This document shows, in pieces, positions 15,205 to 23,433 of a DNA stretch of 64,000 nucleotides. Origin of the DNA: Oryzobacter faecalis (lineage in GTDB: Bacteria > Actinomycetota > Actinomycetes > Actinomycetales > Dermatophilaceae); the NCBI RefSeq assembly GCF_046764005.1, contig NZ_JBKOFW010000003.1, forward strand, positions 62,001 through 126,000, read 5' to 3'. Under the pieces are notes generated by a model. That model searched no databases. It had not been told where the DNA came from and saw only the letters and a list, made by a program, of their open reading frames with translations. The stretch's first letter is position 1, and each line of letters begins with the position of its first letter. A program made the position numbers and the translations under genes.

Positions 15205-15498
15205 TCAGGCGCCGCGGAACCCGCTGAGCAGGAAGAAGAACAGGACGAGGCCGACGGCGGCCGCGGCGACCCCGATGCCGGCACCGACGAGGGCGGTCCG
15301 GGCCGGGGGAACCTCGGCACCGGCGGGGGCGGGCACGAGGCGCCAGACGAGCGCCCCGACGACGGCCATGAGGACCAGGTCCGCCGGGATGATGAGGTTC
15401 TCGGTGCCGGGCCCGTCGAGGAAGGACGCGAGGACCGGCAGCGCCAGGACCCCGAGGACGAGCAGCCCGACGACCGCGAGCGACCTGGGCACCGACAT
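15205..15498 (-). CDS. Three-TM membrane protein, function unknown
   Basis: 97 aa. Hydrophobic helices lie at about 6-25 (AVVGLLVLGVLALPVLASFL), 37-53 (DLVLMAVVGALVWRLV) and 67-93 (a run ending LVLFFFLLSGF). The spacer has PAPAGAEVPPARTA. It looks like a small actinobacterial integral membrane protein without an assigned role. It lies 86 bp upstream of the aminotransferase and is read in the same direction. Confidence 0.6.
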   Translation of the reverse strand: MSVPRSLAVVGLLVLGVLALPVLASFLDGPGTENLIIPADLVLMAVVGALVWRLVPAPAGAEVPPARTALVGAGIGVAAAAVGLVLFFFLLSGFRGA

Positions 15499-15610
15499 CG
15501 CGACCACCTCCACCGGCCCGACCGTCGGGCCTGCGCCGAATGTAGGTCCGTGCGGGCACGGCTGACCACCCCCGGCGACCCGCCCTCGCACCTCGGGCAC
15601 ACTCGAGCGC

Positions 15611-15961
15611 GTGGAAGACGTCGTCGTGGAGCGCGTGCTGAGGGCGGTGGAGCAGGTGCCGCGCGGGACGGTCGTGTCGTACGGCGACCTCGCGGCGCTC
15701 GTGGGCATCGGCCCGCGGCAGGTCGGCTCGATCATGAGGCTGTACGGGTCGAACGTCACGTGGTGGCGGGTCACCAACGCCTCCGGCGACCTCCCGGTGG
15801 GCCTGCTCGACGAGGTGCGCGAGCGGTGGGCCCGCGAGGGCATCCTCCTCAAGCCGAACGGCCGCGGCTGCCGGATCGCGGAGTACCGCGCCGACCTCGA
15901 GGTCCTCGGTCGCGACTACGAGCGGGCCGTCGCCGACCTCGGCACCCCGGATCCCGGCTGA
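15611..15961 (+). CDS. Alkyltransferase-like (ATL/MGMT family) DNA-binding protein
   Basis: 116 aa. VLRAVEQVPRGTVVSYGDLAALVG matches the C-terminal domain of O6-alkylguanine-DNA alkyltransferases. GIGPRQVGSIMRLYGSN is the DNA-recognition helix region. The PCHR active site is replaced by TWWR, so the acceptor Cys is absent (Trp in its place) and so is the neighbouring His. ATL proteins of this sort flag O6-alkylguanine for nucleotide excision repair and do not repair it themselves. The start is GTG. The role in this organism is inferred from the family. Confidence 0.8.
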   Translation: MEDVVVERVLRAVEQVPRGTVVSYGDLAALVGIGPRQVGSIMRLYGSNVTWWRVTNASGDLPVGLLDEVRERWAREGILLKPNGRGCRIAEYRADLEVLGRDYERAVADLGTPDPG

Positions 15962-16071
15962 CCCACGCGCCCGTCGGTGGTCGCGGGGCCGTCGGCCGGG
16001 GACGATGGCGAAGGAGTCACGATCAGGGTCGCACCGGAACCGATCCTGCACTCCTCGGGTGAGACTGGGGC

Positions 16072-17322
16072 ATGGGACCCCGCCTCGCCGCCCCCGTCGC
16101 CACGGCTGCGCTCGTCGCGGCGGCCGTCCTCGCCGGGTGCTCGTCGGAAGCCGACACCGGGGAGGTGCCGCCGCCGCGGTCCACCGGCTCGACCTCGTCC
16201 TCCGCCACCCCGACACCGTCCCCGGCGCCGGAGAGCACCGCGGTCCCGGCCCTCGCCGTCGAGGAGGTGGCCTCGGGGTTCGAGCACGGGTGGGACATCG
16301 GCTTCCTCCCCGACGGGAAGGTCCTCGTCACCGAGCGCCCGGGCCGGATCTCGCTCGTCTCGGGGACGCGTCCGGGGTCGCGCACCACGCGGGTCGACGC
16401 CGACCTCGACGACGTCTACGTCTCTGGCGAGGGCGGTCTCATGGGGATGGTCGTGCACCCCGACTTCGCCTCGTCGCGGCTGTTCACGACGTGCCAGACG
16501 CACGAGGAGGGCGGTGAGCCCGAGGACGTCCGGCTCGTCACCTGGCGGCTGTCCGCCGACGGACGGTCGGCGGAGCGGGTGCGGGACCTCCTCACCGGGC
16601 TGCCGATCTCGTCGGGCCGCCACTCGGGGTGCCGGCCGACGCTCGCGGCCGACGGGGCGCTGCTCGTCGGCACCGGCGACGTCGCGCGAGCGCGTCATCC
16701 GCAGGACCGCACCAGCCTCGGCGGCAAGGTGCTGCGGCTCCACCTCGAGACCGGGAAACCGTTGCCGGACAACCCGTTCGCCTCGGCCTCGAATGCGCGC
16801 GAGAAGTACGTGTACAGCTACGGGCACCGCAACATCCAGGGTGTCACCGTGCGCCCCGGGACGGGCGAGATCTACACCGCCGAGCACGGCCCGTCGAACA
16901 ACGACGAGGTCAACCGCATCGAGGCCGGCGCCAACTACGGATGGGACCCGTCGCGAGGTGGCCGCTCCGACTCCTACGACGAGTCCGTCGCGATGACCGA
17001 CACCGAGCGGTTCCCGGACGCCGTGCCCGCGATCTGGCAGTCGGGGCGGACGACCCAGGCCATCTGTGCCGCCGAGTTCCTCTCCGGCGACCAGTGGGGC
17101 GGCCTCGACGGCGCGCTCGTCGTCACCGCGCTCAAGGGGGCCAAGCTGCTCGTCCTCACGCTGAAGGAGGACGGGACCCTCGCGGAGGTGTCGGTCCCCG
17201 AGGAGACGAACGACCGCTACGGGCGGCTGCGGGCCGCGCGCCTCGGGCCCGACGGCGCCCTCTACGTCACGACGACCAACGGGTCCGACGACAGGCTCCT
17301 GCGCATCACCCCTCGCACCTGA
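16072..17322 (+). CDS. PQQ-dependent sugar dehydrogenase family lipoprotein
   Basis: 416 aa. Lipoprotein signal peptide with lipobox LAGC (Cys23), then a Ser/Thr/Pro linker. From about residue 60 it is a six-bladed beta-propeller of the soluble glucose/sorbosone dehydrogenase family: LPDGKVLVTERPGRI, YGHRNIQGVTV, YTAEHGPSNNDEVNRI and GANYGWDP are hallmarks. The enzymes oxidise sugars outside the membrane with PQQ, but many actinobacterial members are uncharacterised and no PQQ synthesis gene is in view. It is probably a single-gene transcript. Confidence 0.82.
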   Translation: MGPRLAAPVATAALVAAAVLAGCSSEADTGEVPPPRSTGSTSSSATPTPSPAPESTAVPALAVEEVASGFEHGWDIGFLPDGKVLVTERPGRISLVSGTRPGSRTTRVDADLDDVYVSGEGGLMGMVVHPDFASSRLFTTCQTHEEGGEPEDVRLVTWRLSADGRSAERVRDLLTGLPISSGRHSGCRPTLAADGALLVGTGDVARARHPQDRTSLGGKVLRLHLETGKPLPDNPFASASNAREKYVYSYGHRNIQGVTVRPGTGEIYTAEHGPSNNDEVNRIEAGANYGWDPSRGGRSDSYDESVAMTDTERFPDAVPAIWQSGRTTQAICAAEFLSGDQWGGLDGALVVTALKGAKLLVLTLKEDGTLAEVSVPEETNDRYGRLRAARLGPDGALYVTTTNGSDDRLLRITPRT

Positions 17323-17440
17323 CGCCCCCGCACACCGCCGCCCCTGACCGCCCCCGCGCCTCACCCCTGACGCCGCCACTCGACCCGGGCCCTGTGGATG
17401 ACGCGGCACGGCAGACCCGCGCGTGCGGCACGGTGTCCCG

Positions 17441-18400
17441 ATGCTGGGCCCCGAGCTGCCGGAGGCGCTGCGACGGGGTCCGTTCTCGGTCTCCGAGCTG
17501 CGCTCCCTCGGGCTGCCCCGGTCCCGGCTCCGCCACGGGAACCTCGTCCTCCCCACCCGGTCGGTGCGCTCGACCTCGGCGGTCTCCGGAGCCGTGAACC
17601 GCGCCGCGGCCTTCGCGAAGGCGCTCCCGCCTGACTGCGCCTTCTCGCACGTGACGGCCGCAGCCCTGCTGGGCCTGCCACTACCCCGGGTGCTCGAGCT
17701 CCAGCAGGCCCTCGACGTGATCCGCTCGACCGACCGCCCGCGGATCCGCCGGAGGGGGTGCATCGGCCACCGGGGCCTCGAGAGCCGGGAGGTGCTCGTC
17801 CTGCGGGGGGTGCGGGTCGTCGGGCCCCTCGACACCTGGGTCGACCTCGGGGAGGTTCTGGTCCGTGGGCTCGGGGTGGACGACCTCGTCGTGGTGGGTG
17901 ATGCCGTGGCGAACCGGGTTCCGGGCGGCGTGGCCGGGCTCGCCCGGGGGCTCGCAGCGCGGGTGAGGCCGAGGGGCCTGGAGGGCCTCACGGCCGCCCT
18001 GCACCTCGTCCGCGCCGGCGTGCGCTCGCCGATGGAGACCCGCGCACGGCTGATGTTCCACCGTGCCGGGTTCCCCGAGCCGGAGGTCAACGGCCAGGTG
18101 AACGACCGCCAGGGCGGATGGCTCCTCGAGGGGGACCTCGTCTGGAGGGCGCAGCGCGTCGTCGGGGAGTACCAGGGCGAGGACCACGCCGACCGTCGAC
18201 GCCGGAGCATCGACGCGCAGCGGGTCGCCCTTGCGGCCGCCGAGGGGTGGACGCTCCTCGAGATCTTCGCGGAGGACGTCCACGTGGCACCCCGGCGTCG
18301 GCTGACCTTGACACGCTTCGCCCGGGAGCTGCACCTCGACCCCTCGGGCCTCCGGATCGACGGGACCGACGGGACCGACGGCGCCCCCGAGCCCCGATGA
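17441..18400 (+). CDS. AbiEi/DUF559-like protein with PD-(D/E)xK-like C-terminus
   Basis: 319 aa. The N-terminal half (FSVSELRSLGLPRSRLRHG, then AFSHVTAAALLGLPLP) looks like the winged-helix region of AbiEi-type antitoxins. The C-terminal part (SPMETRARLMFHRAGFPEPEVN, LVWRAQRVVGEYQGEDHADR) resembles the Vsr/DUF559-like nuclease fold, with D/E and ExQ in place of ExK. Such fusions are common single genes in actinobacteria, and no toxin gene lies beside it. GTG at 17423 is an alternative start; neither has a clear ribosome-binding site. No confident function. Confidence 0.6.
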   Translation: MLGPELPEALRRGPFSVSELRSLGLPRSRLRHGNLVLPTRSVRSTSAVSGAVNRAAAFAKALPPDCAFSHVTAAALLGLPLPRVLELQQALDVIRSTDRPRIRRRGCIGHRGLESREVLVLRGVRVVGPLDTWVDLGEVLVRGLGVDDLVVVGDAVANRVPGGVAGLARGLAARVRPRGLEGLTAALHLVRAGVRSPMETRARLMFHRAGFPEPEVNGQVNDRQGGWLLEGDLVWRAQRVVGEYQGEDHADRRRRSIDAQRVALAAAEGWTLLEIFAEDVHVAPRRRLTLTRFARELHLDPSGLRIDGTDGTDGAPEPR

Positions 18401-18412
18401 CCCGGCCTGCCT

Positions 18413-18474
18413 GTCGAGTGGCCACGACGCGCTGATGCTCCGGGCGATCCGTCAGCGTGTCGTGGCCACTCGAC
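18413..18474. terminator. Long inverted repeat between convergent genes
   Basis: Arms of 23 nt with one mismatch (18413-18435 and 18452-18474, beginning GTCGAGTGGCCACGAC) enclose a 16-nt loop. It is placed exactly between the 3' ends of two convergent genes. There is no T-tract. A bidirectional terminator is the simplest reading. Confidence 0.55.
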
Positions 18475-18487
18475 TCGTCCATCCGGC

Positions 18488-19099
18488 TCAGGCGGTGACG
18501 ATGGTCGTGGTCACCTCGGTGACCGAGGGGCGCCGCGGGGTGGAGGAGAACCCGAACCGGCACGGGGGGTCGACCGGGCGCAGCGCACCGAGGTCGGCCC
18601 CGTCGAAGGTGCCGGCGAGCGCGGTGACGGCCCGGACGTCCGTGGCCCCGTAGTACTCCCGGCGCCCGGCGCGGGCCACACCGCGCGTGCGCACGCCCCG
18701 GAGGGCGACCCGCGCCACGGGGTCGGCCAGGGTCGCGAACGCCGGGGACCCGGCGAGCCCGGGCGGGACGAGGCGCAGCCACCGGCCAAGGGCGGTCCGC
18801 CCTCCCAGGGCGACCGTCACGGCCAGGGAGGGCGACTCCACCGTCCATCCACCGCCGGAAGGCCGGGGCACGACGGCGACCGGCTCGAGGCGGACCTCGT
18901 CGAAGGTGTAGGTGCTGGCGACCAGCTCGGCGACCTCCTCCGACGGCGCGAGCAGCACCCGGTGCCCCGAGGCCGTCTCGACCATCGCGTCGGCGAAGGC
19001 GCCGAACGGGCTCTCGTCCCACCACCCCACGACGACCCGGACCCCGGAGGACGACCCCACCCCGGCGATCCGGCCTCGGTACCGCTGACGCACTCCCAC
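18488..19099 (-). CDS. Conserved hypothetical protein
   Basis: 203 aa, no signal peptide or transmembrane segment. Features include VVGWWDESPFGAFADAMVET near residue 24, HRVLLAPSEEVAEL, YTFDEV, and a C-terminal CRFGFSSTPRRPSVTEVTTT. It resembles a protein seen in many actinobacteria but I know no function for it. It is divergent from the acyl-CoA synthetase gene across 107 bp. Confidence 0.6.
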   Translation of the reverse strand: MGVRQRYRGRIAGVGSSSGVRVVVGWWDESPFGAFADAMVETASGHRVLLAPSEEVAELVASTYTFDEVRLEPVAVVPRPSGGGWTVESPSLAVTVALGGRTALGRWLRLVPPGLAGSPAFATLADPVARVALRGVRTRGVARAGRREYYGATDVRAVTALAGTFDGADLGALRPVDPPCRFGFSSTPRRPSVTEVTTTIVTA

Positions 19100-19206
19100 G
19101 CGCCCATCATCACCGTTGCGTCGGCCCCGGCAGCGGACCGGTTGCCGCGCGTCAGCCGGACGTGTTGGCTGGTCGGGACCCCGCCCCGTCGCCGGAAGGA
19201 CCCTCG

Positions 19207-20835
19207 ATGACCACGGCCCCGGACCCCGCCCCGTCCCACGTCGCCGGGCCCACCGAGCCCCCGCTGCTCGAGCAGACGATCGGCGACTGCCTCGACGCCA
19301 CCGTCGAACGCTTCGGCGACCGCGACGCCCTCGTCGACCGCGCTGCAGGGGTCCGCTTCACGTGGGCTGAGCTCGGGGCGGCGGTCGACCGGCTCGCGCG
19401 CGGGTTCGTCGCCCTGGGTGTCGAGAAGGGCGACCGGGTCGGGATCTGGGCGCCGAACTGCCACGAGTGGGTTCTCGTCCAGCTCGCCACGGCCAAGGTC
19501 GGCGCGATCCTCGTCACCATCAACCCGGCCTACCGCACGCACGAGCTGACCTACGTCCTCGGTCAGGCCGGCATCCGGGTCCTCGTGACTGCGGCGTCGT
19601 TCAAGACCTCGGACTACGTCGCGATGGTCGAGCAGTCGCGGGCCGAGTCCCCGGCGCTCGAGCACGTGGTCGTCATCGGGCAGCCGTCGTGGGACGAGCT
19701 CGTCGCGGGCGCCGACGCGGTGAGCCTCGAACGGCTGCACCTGGTGCAGCGCGAGCTCACACCGGATGACGCCATCAACATCCAGTACACCTCGGGGACA
19801 ACGGGATTCCCGAAGGGTGCGACGCTCTCGCACCGCAACATCCTCAACAACGGGTTCCTCGTGGGTGAGCTGTGCCGCTACACGGAGGAGGACCGCATCT
19901 GCATCCCGGTGCCGTTCTACCACTGCTTCGGCATGGTCATGGGCAACCTCGCGGCGCTCACCCACGGCGCCTGCATGGTGGTCCCCGCTCCGGGGTTCGA
20001 CCCGACGCTGACCCTCGCCACGGCCTCGGAGGAGCGGTGCACGAGCCTGTACGGCGTCCCCACGATGTTCATCGCTGAGTGGGCGCTGCCCGACCACGGC
20101 TCGTACGACCTGTCCGGCGTCCGCACCGGCATCATGGCCGGCTCGCCGTGCCCCGCCTCGCTGATGACGCAGCTCATCGACTCCGGCATCGACGAGATGA
20201 CCATCTGCTACGGCATGACCGAGACCTCGCCGGTGTCGACGCAGACCCGCACCGACGACACCTTCGAGCGCAAGGTCGGCACCGTCGGGACGGTGCACCC
20301 GCACCTGGAGGTCAAGGTCGTCGACCCCGTCACCGGCGAGACCGTTCCGCGCGGCACCCCGGGAGAGCTCTGCACGAGGGGGTACTCGGTGATGCTCGGG
20401 TACTGGGAGGAGCCCGAGAAGACGGCCGAGGTGCTCGTCGACGGGTGGATGCACACGGGCGACATCGCAGTCATGGACGACGACGGCTACCTGCAGATCA
20501 CGGGCCGCATCAAGGACATGGTGATCCGCGGCGGCGAGAACATCTACCCCCGCGAGATCGAGGAGTTCCTCCTCACCCACCCCGACGTCCTCGACGCGCA
20601 GGTGATCGGCGTCCCGGACGACAGGTACGGCGAGGAGCTGTGTGCCTGGGTCCGGATGAGGGACGGGCGCGAGCCGCTGAGCGCCGAGGCGGTGCGCGAG
20701 TTCGCCACGGGGAAGCTGGCGCACTTCAAGATCCCGCGGTACGTCCGCGTCGTCGAGGAGTTCCCGATGACGGTCACGGGCAAGGTCCGCAAGGTCGAGA
20801 TGCGCGAGGCCACGGTCGCCGAGCTGGGCCTCTGA
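19207..20835 (+). CDS. Fatty-acyl-CoA synthetase (AMP-binding, FadD type)
   Basis: 542 aa. It activates a carboxylic acid, probably a medium or long-chain fatty acid, to its CoA thioester via an acyl-adenylate. The P-loop is YTSGTTGFPKGATLSH, the A5 motif YGMTETSP, the A7-A8 region GWMHTGDIAVMDDDGY and GRIKDMVIRGGENIYP, and the catalytic Lys lies in TVTGKVRK. The ATG follows GGAAGGA; the in-frame GTG upstream adds nothing family-like. It is a single gene with no CoA pathway neighbour. Chain length cannot be told. Confidence 0.88.
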   Translation: MTTAPDPAPSHVAGPTEPPLLEQTIGDCLDATVERFGDRDALVDRAAGVRFTWAELGAAVDRLARGFVALGVEKGDRVGIWAPNCHEWVLVQLATAKVGAILVTINPAYRTHELTYVLGQAGIRVLVTAASFKTSDYVAMVEQSRAESPALEHVVVIGQPSWDELVAGADAVSLERLHLVQRELTPDDAINIQYTSGTTGFPKGATLSHRNILNNGFLVGELCRYTEEDRICIPVPFYHCFGMVMGNLAALTHGACMVVPAPGFDPTLTLATASEERCTSLYGVPTMFIAEWALPDHGSYDLSGVRTGIMAGSPCPASLMTQLIDSGIDEMTICYGMTETSPVSTQTRTDDTFERKVGTVGTVHPHLEVKVVDPVTGETVPRGTPGELCTRGYSVMLGYWEEPEKTAEVLVDGWMHTGDIAVMDDDGYLQITGRIKDMVIRGGENIYPREIEEFLLTHPDVLDAQVIGVPDDRYGEELCAWVRMRDGREPLSAEAVREFATGKLAHFKIPRYVRVVEEFPMTVTGKVRKVEMREATVAELGL

Positions 20836-20877
20836 GCCGCGCCCGTATGCGGTCCGCCCGGGCGCGATCTCGCGGAG

Positions 20878-20883
20878 TAGGTT
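20878..20883 (+). promoter_or_regulatory. -10 element TAGGTT of the acidic repeat protein gene
   Basis: TAGGTT matches the -10 hexamers seen elsewhere in the window. It puts the transcription start near 20890 and gives a leader of about 39 nt. Confidence 0.4.
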
Positions 20884-20928
20884 GTGGCGCGACGCGCCTC
20901 CGGGCACCGCCGACGAACAGGATCCCTG

Positions 20929-23208
20929 ATGAACGCCACCCGCCTCCTCCTGCTCCTCCTCGTCCTGCTCGTCGTGGCCTTCGTGGTCCTCTGGTTCCTC
21001 CGACGGCGCTCGACCGAACGGGACGAGCACCGCGTGGAGGCGGCCGAGCTGCGTGGGCGCGCCGAGGAGATCGGTGCGACGATGACCGGCCAGCAGGCGT
21101 TCGCCGAGCAGGCCGACGAGCGTGCCGCGGTCGCCCGCGCCGAGGCCGAGGAGCGCGCCCGTGAGGCCGCCCGGCTCGAGCAGGAGGCCGCCGAGCAGCG
21201 CGCCGCCGCCGAAGCCACCCGGCGCGAGTACGAGACGACGATGCGCCGGGCCGACGACATCGACCCCGATGTGGGGGAGTCGGCCTTCGCCCCCGTGGCG
21301 GCCGAGCCGGTGGCGGGCGAGCGGGTGGCGGACGAGTCGGCGGACGGCCCCGGTGCGGACGGCCCGGCCGCGGGTGCCGGCACCGAGGCGTCGCGCGCGT
21401 GGTCCGATGACGCCCGGCCGGCCACGCGGGCCGAGCGGCGCGAGGCGGCCGAGGCGGCCGAGGCGGCGCGGGCGAGTGGCGCGTGGGCCGCTCCGGCCGC
21501 TCCCGTCGCCGCTGCTGCGGGTGCCGCGGCCGTCGGGGCCTCGACCTGGGGCGACGAGCGCGGGTCGCGCACCGAGGACGCCGACCGGCAGCAGGTGCCG
21601 TCCCGGACCGCCTCCGACGTGACGGACAGCGAGCGGGTCGCGAGCGCCGCCGACTACCGCGACGACGTGGACGCCGAGAGCGCGGGCTCCACCGCGGTTT
21701 CCCCGGCTCCCTCCTCGGGTATGGGCACCGGTATGGCTGACGAGAACCGCGTGCAGGACCAGACCGCCGCCGACCTCTCGCGCGACACGGAGTCACCGTC
21801 CGGGGAATGGGGGGGCCCGCCGACCGCCGACACGGAGCCCGAGCGCGACGCGCAGGCCGCCCGGACGAGCGGGACCGCGGCCGCCGCCCTCGGCACCGGC
21901 GCCGCCGGAGCCGCCGCGGCGACGAGCGCCGCTGAGGACGGGTCCTCTGACGAGTCTGCCGACGACGAGGCCGTGGCCGAGGGCCGGGGAGCGGAGGGGG
22001 GCGCGTCGACCTCGCACGACACCGACGCCGGCGACGGCGCGAAGATCATCGGCGACATCGACGCGTACGCCTCCACCGAGCCCGTCCTCGCCGAGGACCA
22101 GAGCCCGCCGGTCGAGCCCGCGCGCGACGACAGCGCCGCAGGCGCGGCGGCCCTCGGTGCTGATTCCGCCGCGGACACCGGGGGCGACGCGGGTGTGCAT
22201 GCCGGTGCCGACTCTCGTTCCGACTCCGTCGCCGGTGCCGACGCGGGTGCGGACGCCGATGCGGGTGCGGATGCCGGTGCCGACGCGGGTGCGGACGCCG
22301 ACGCAGGTGCCGATGCGGGTGCGGATGCCGGTGCCGACGCCGCTGACGGTGCGCAGATCATCGGTGACATCGACGCCTACGCCTCCACCGAGCCCGTCCT
22401 CGCCGAGGACCAGAGCCCGCCGGTCGAGCTCGCGCGCGACGACAGCACCACGGGTGCCGGGGACCTCCGAGCAGGTGCCGACGCCGACGACTCCGGTGCG
22501 GATGCCGGCGCCGACGCCGGTGCCGGTGCCGGTGCCGACGCCGATGCCGGTGCCGACTCCGGGGCGGGGTCCACCGCGTCCCACGACGACACCCTCGGTG
22601 ACGAGGCGCACGCCGAGGCCGAGGCGGGTGGCGAGGTCGCGGCCTCCGCCGAGGACTCCCCGGCCGTCACGGGCGCGGACCGCTTCGACACCACGCCCGA
22701 GCGCGACTGGGCGGCCGACGAGGGCGAGCTCCTCGAGGAGAACCAGGCCCGCGCCGAGCGCCTCGAGGAGGAGCGGTCCGACCTCGACGGCGACTCGAGC
22801 ACGACCGAGGGGTCGTGGGCCGGCACCGCGGGCACCTCCGACGCCGCCGGCACCTCGGACACCACCGACACCACGACCGGCGCCGACACGACGGACGGCG
22901 CCGGGGTCGCCGAGCAGTCGGCCTCCGGCACCGAGGACCTCCCGACGGGCACCGACCAGGGACCCGGTGAGCGGGCCGCTCGGCGCATCTCGGAGTTCCA
23001 CGAGCTGCGCGACGGCGGCTTCGGCGTCGGGTCCGCCGCGGTGCTCGACGACGGAGCCCAGCCGCTGGACCACGCCGTCCAGGGCTTCCGCGACTCGATG
23101 ACGTTCCGCTCCCCGGGGGACCCCGGTTACGACGACGGCGAGCCCGACGTGTGGTTCTACGACGAGGCAGCCGCCGAGCGCAGCGGGTTCCGCCGCACGG
23201 AGGGCTGA
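20929..23208 (+). CDS. Acidic, repeat-rich single-pass membrane protein
   Basis: 759 aa. One N-terminal transmembrane helix (LLLLLLVLLVVAFVVLWFL) is followed by a charged Ala/Glu/Arg coiled coil (about 25-105). There is then a very long acidic Ala/Asp/Gly/Ser/Thr region. A 34-residue block (GDIDAYASTEPVLAEDQSPP and flanks) occurs twice, at about residues 369-402 and 473-506, separated and followed by GADA tandem repeats. The C-terminus (RRISEFHELRDGGFGVGSAA, ending DEPDVWFYDE-like) looks folded and conserved. Its role is unknown; a surface or envelope scaffold is one possibility. Confidence 0.7.
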   Translation: MNATRLLLLLLVLLVVAFVVLWFLRRRSTERDEHRVEAAELRGRAEEIGATMTGQQAFAEQADERAAVARAEAEERAREAARLEQEAAEQRAAAEATRREYETTMRRADDIDPDVGESAFAPVAAEPVAGERVADESADGPGADGPAAGAGTEASRAWSDDARPATRAERREAAEAAEAARASGAWAAPAAPVAAAAGAAAVGASTWGDERGSRTEDADRQQVPSRTASDVTDSERVASAADYRDDVDAESAGSTAVSPAPSSGMGTGMADENRVQDQTAADLSRDTESPSGEWGGPPTADTEPERDAQAARTSGTAAAALGTGAAGAAAATSAAEDGSSDESADDEAVAEGRGAEGGASTSHDTDAGDGAKIIGDIDAYASTEPVLAEDQSPPVEPARDDSAAGAAALGADSAADTGGDAGVHAGADSRSDSVAGADAGADADAGADAGADAGADADAGADAGADAGADAADGAQIIGDIDAYASTEPVLAEDQSPPVELARDDSTTGAGDLRAGADADDSGADAGADAGAGAGADADAGADSGAGSTASHDDTLGDEAHAEAEAGGEVAASAEDSPAVTGADRFDTTPERDWAADEGELLEENQARAERLEEERSDLDGDSSTTEGSWAGTAGTSDAAGTSDTTDTTTGADTTDGAGVAEQSASGTEDLPTGTDQGPGERAARRISEFHELRDGGFGVGSAAVLDDGAQPLDHAVQGFRDSMTFRSPGDPGYDDGEPDVWFYDEAAAERSGFRRTEG
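22033..22446 (+). repeat. Duplicated 102-bp block flanking GADA-encoding tandem repeats
   Basis: Two 102-bp copies (22033-22134 and 22345-22446) encode nearly the same 34 residues. Between them and after the second lie short tandem GGTGCCGACGCG-like units encoding Gly-Ala-Asp-Ala. The whole stays in frame, so length changes by slippage or recombination would keep the protein open. Confidence 0.8.
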
Positions 23209-23225
23209 CCCCCGGGCCACACCCG

Positions 23226-23273
23226 GGACGTGGGTGGGGATCGTCGGCAGGGCGACGGTCCCCACCCACGTCC
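23226..23273. terminator. Long intergenic inverted repeat (family A)
   Basis: Arms GGACGTGGGTGGGG (23226-23239) and its complement (23260-23273), with an inner TCGTCG/CGACGG stem. It shares its core with the hairpin at 3228-3281. It sits just after the stop of the acidic repeat protein gene and is probably a terminator. Confidence 0.55.
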
Positions 23274-23380
23274 GTGTCCGGGTCGTCCTCACCGACCCCG
23301 ACGGCAACGCTTCCGCACCATGCCGACCGCCCTGCACGTCCCACTGGACGGGAGCACCGTGTCGTGACCTCTCGCCGCGA

Positions 23381-23406
23381 TGGGTCGAGCCGCTAGGTTC
23401 GACCCA
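23381..23406. promoter_or_regulatory. Palindrome over the pntA promoter
   Basis: TGGGTCGA (23381-23388) and TCGACCCA (23399-23406) are perfect 8-nt arms 10 nt apart. They overlap a TAGGTT -10 element at 23395-23400, 28 bp before pntA. This is a plausible operator for the transhydrogenase operon. Confidence 0.45.
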
Positions 23407-23433
23407 CCGCCCACGTCGTCGAGAGGATCGTCC

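Noticed and set aside
17441..18400. Complete type IV toxin-antitoxin pair (AbiEi/AbiEii)
   Set aside because: Only the antitoxin-like half is present. The next gene is convergent and has no nucleotidyltransferase motif.
22194..22562. CRISPR-like or minisatellite array
   Set aside because: The repeats are short, contiguous and in frame, without unique spacers or cas genes. They encode a GADA amino-acid repeat.
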